From Barthelona sp. PAP020 (lineage: Eukaryota > Metamonada: BaSk clade), in contig JARQWU010000026.1 in NCBI GenBank assembly GCA_040182905.1, forward strand, positions 1-64,000: a DNA stretch of 64,000 nucleotides. The letters run 5' to 3'. The notes beneath the pieces are model-generated. The model saw nothing but the letters and a program-made list of their open reading frames with translations, did no database searches and had not been told where the DNA came from. The number at the start of each line of letters is the position of its first letter. Positions within the stretch are counted from its first letter, which is position 1. Below are positions 63,664 to 64,000 of the stretch, one piece after another. The translations under genes were made by a program, and so were the position numbers.

Positions 63664-64000
63664 TCAAATCACATCATTGTCAACATCATCACTCTTTGCT
63701 TTTGTCCCTTCAGGACTGGATATTGGTGACAATTTTGTTTTATTGACATCAGTGGCCATTATTAAAATGGGTTGTTCTTCTGTTTTCATATCAAATGAAT
63801 CATGTTCCTCTGTAAAATTGTCCTCTACCTTTGCTATAGTGTTTAAATTGCATGAAAAATCATTAAAAAACGAAAAACTAGAAGAAGAAGATGATGATGA
63901 TGATGAACCAGAAGACGATACAGATGAAGAAGAGGAAATGGTAGAATCTAAAAAAGAGGGTGATACACTGTTCGTTTTATTGCTATTATCTGTATTTAAC
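63664..64000 (-). CDS. 3' end of a Ser-rich protein (5' part beyond window)
   Basis: Reading the minus strand from the window edge, 111 codons are open before TGA at 63664-63666. The segment has a run of about 30 residues dominated by Ser (from GSSSSS-like repeats, the complement of the gat/gaa triplets near 63880-63935), then an ordinary acidic stretch (KVEDNFTEEHDSFDMKTEEQ, then TKLSPISSPEGTKAKSDDVD). The alternative plus-strand reading is a Glu/Asp run with stops nearby. Function unknown. Convergent with the GKRP-like gene. Confidence 0.6.
   Translation of the reverse strand, partial: LNTDNSNKTNSVSPSFLDSTISSSSSVSSSGSSSSSSSSSSFSFFNDFSCNLNTIAKVEDNFTEEHDSFDMKTEEQPILIMATDVNKTKLSPISSPEGTKAKSDDVDNDVI

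Noticed and set aside
63513-63746. 77-codon plus-strand ORF overlapping the GKRP stop
   Set aside because: The minus-strand frame from the window edge is longer and more protein-like; this reading ends in low-complexity antisense.

Overview
The window comes from a very AT-rich nuclear genome of a single-celled eukaryote. The evidence is: long, mostly intronless genes; a standard genetic code with TAA, TAG and TGA all used as stops; three inferred introns of only 30-41 nt with GTA starts and a CTAA(C/T) branch-like motif close to the acceptor; and typically eukaryotic proteins (Mon1, UCH37, a Snu17-type RRM, BTB/MATH, GKRP, TKL kinases). A flavodoxin-ferredoxin fusion of the EFR1 type hints at an anaerobic or microaerophilic lifestyle. 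I cannot name the lineage. Metamonads, anaeramoebids and archamoebae are plausible, but the introns lack the strict ACTAACACACAG acceptor known from Trichomonas and the GTTTGT donor of Entamoeba.

Layout. 1-2467 (-): 3'-truncated gene for a four-helix-bundle/TKL kinase/ankyrin protein (RIPK/MLKL-like layout). 3278-4607 (+): pseudogene of a kinase/coiled-coil/WD40 protein whose intact relative lies at 23223-25358 (-). 5229-10859: giant hypothetical protein. 11553-11900: GC-richer, hairpin-rich island. 12000-13094 (-): BTB-BACK-MATH protein. 13635-15812: helical-repeat protein. 16004-18028: two convergent coiled-coil genes. 18317-18859 (-) and 19309-20306 (-): two intron-containing genes, the second a UCH37 homologue that has lost catalytic residues. 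20453-21811: Mon1. 22296-22688: Snu17/RBMX2-like RRM. 25973-27034 (-): coiled coil. 27346-31038: Asn-rich solenoid. 31304-33214: Schlafen/AlbA_2 domain fused to a STAND NTPase. 33323-34069: TPRG1/hSac2-like protein. 34227-54383: single-exon 6718-residue surface protein. 54541-57300 (-): coiled-coil protein with Cys clusters. 57739-58653 (-): EFR1. 58816-60192 (-) and 60191-61300 (+): head-to-head pair (unknown; DENN-like). 61516-63516: GKRP-like double-SIS protein. 63664-64000 (-): 3' end of a Ser-rich gene.

There is no operon logic. Functional themes are signalling kinases with repeat-domain tails, ubiquitin/proteasome (UCH37, BTB-MATH), endolysosomal traffic (Mon1, DENN-like), splicing (Snu17), sugar-phosphate regulation (GKRP) and a possible innate-immune-like component (Schlafen-STAND, MLKL-like kinase). 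Several ORFs extend upstream only through TTG or GTG codons; I placed starts at the first plausible ATG.
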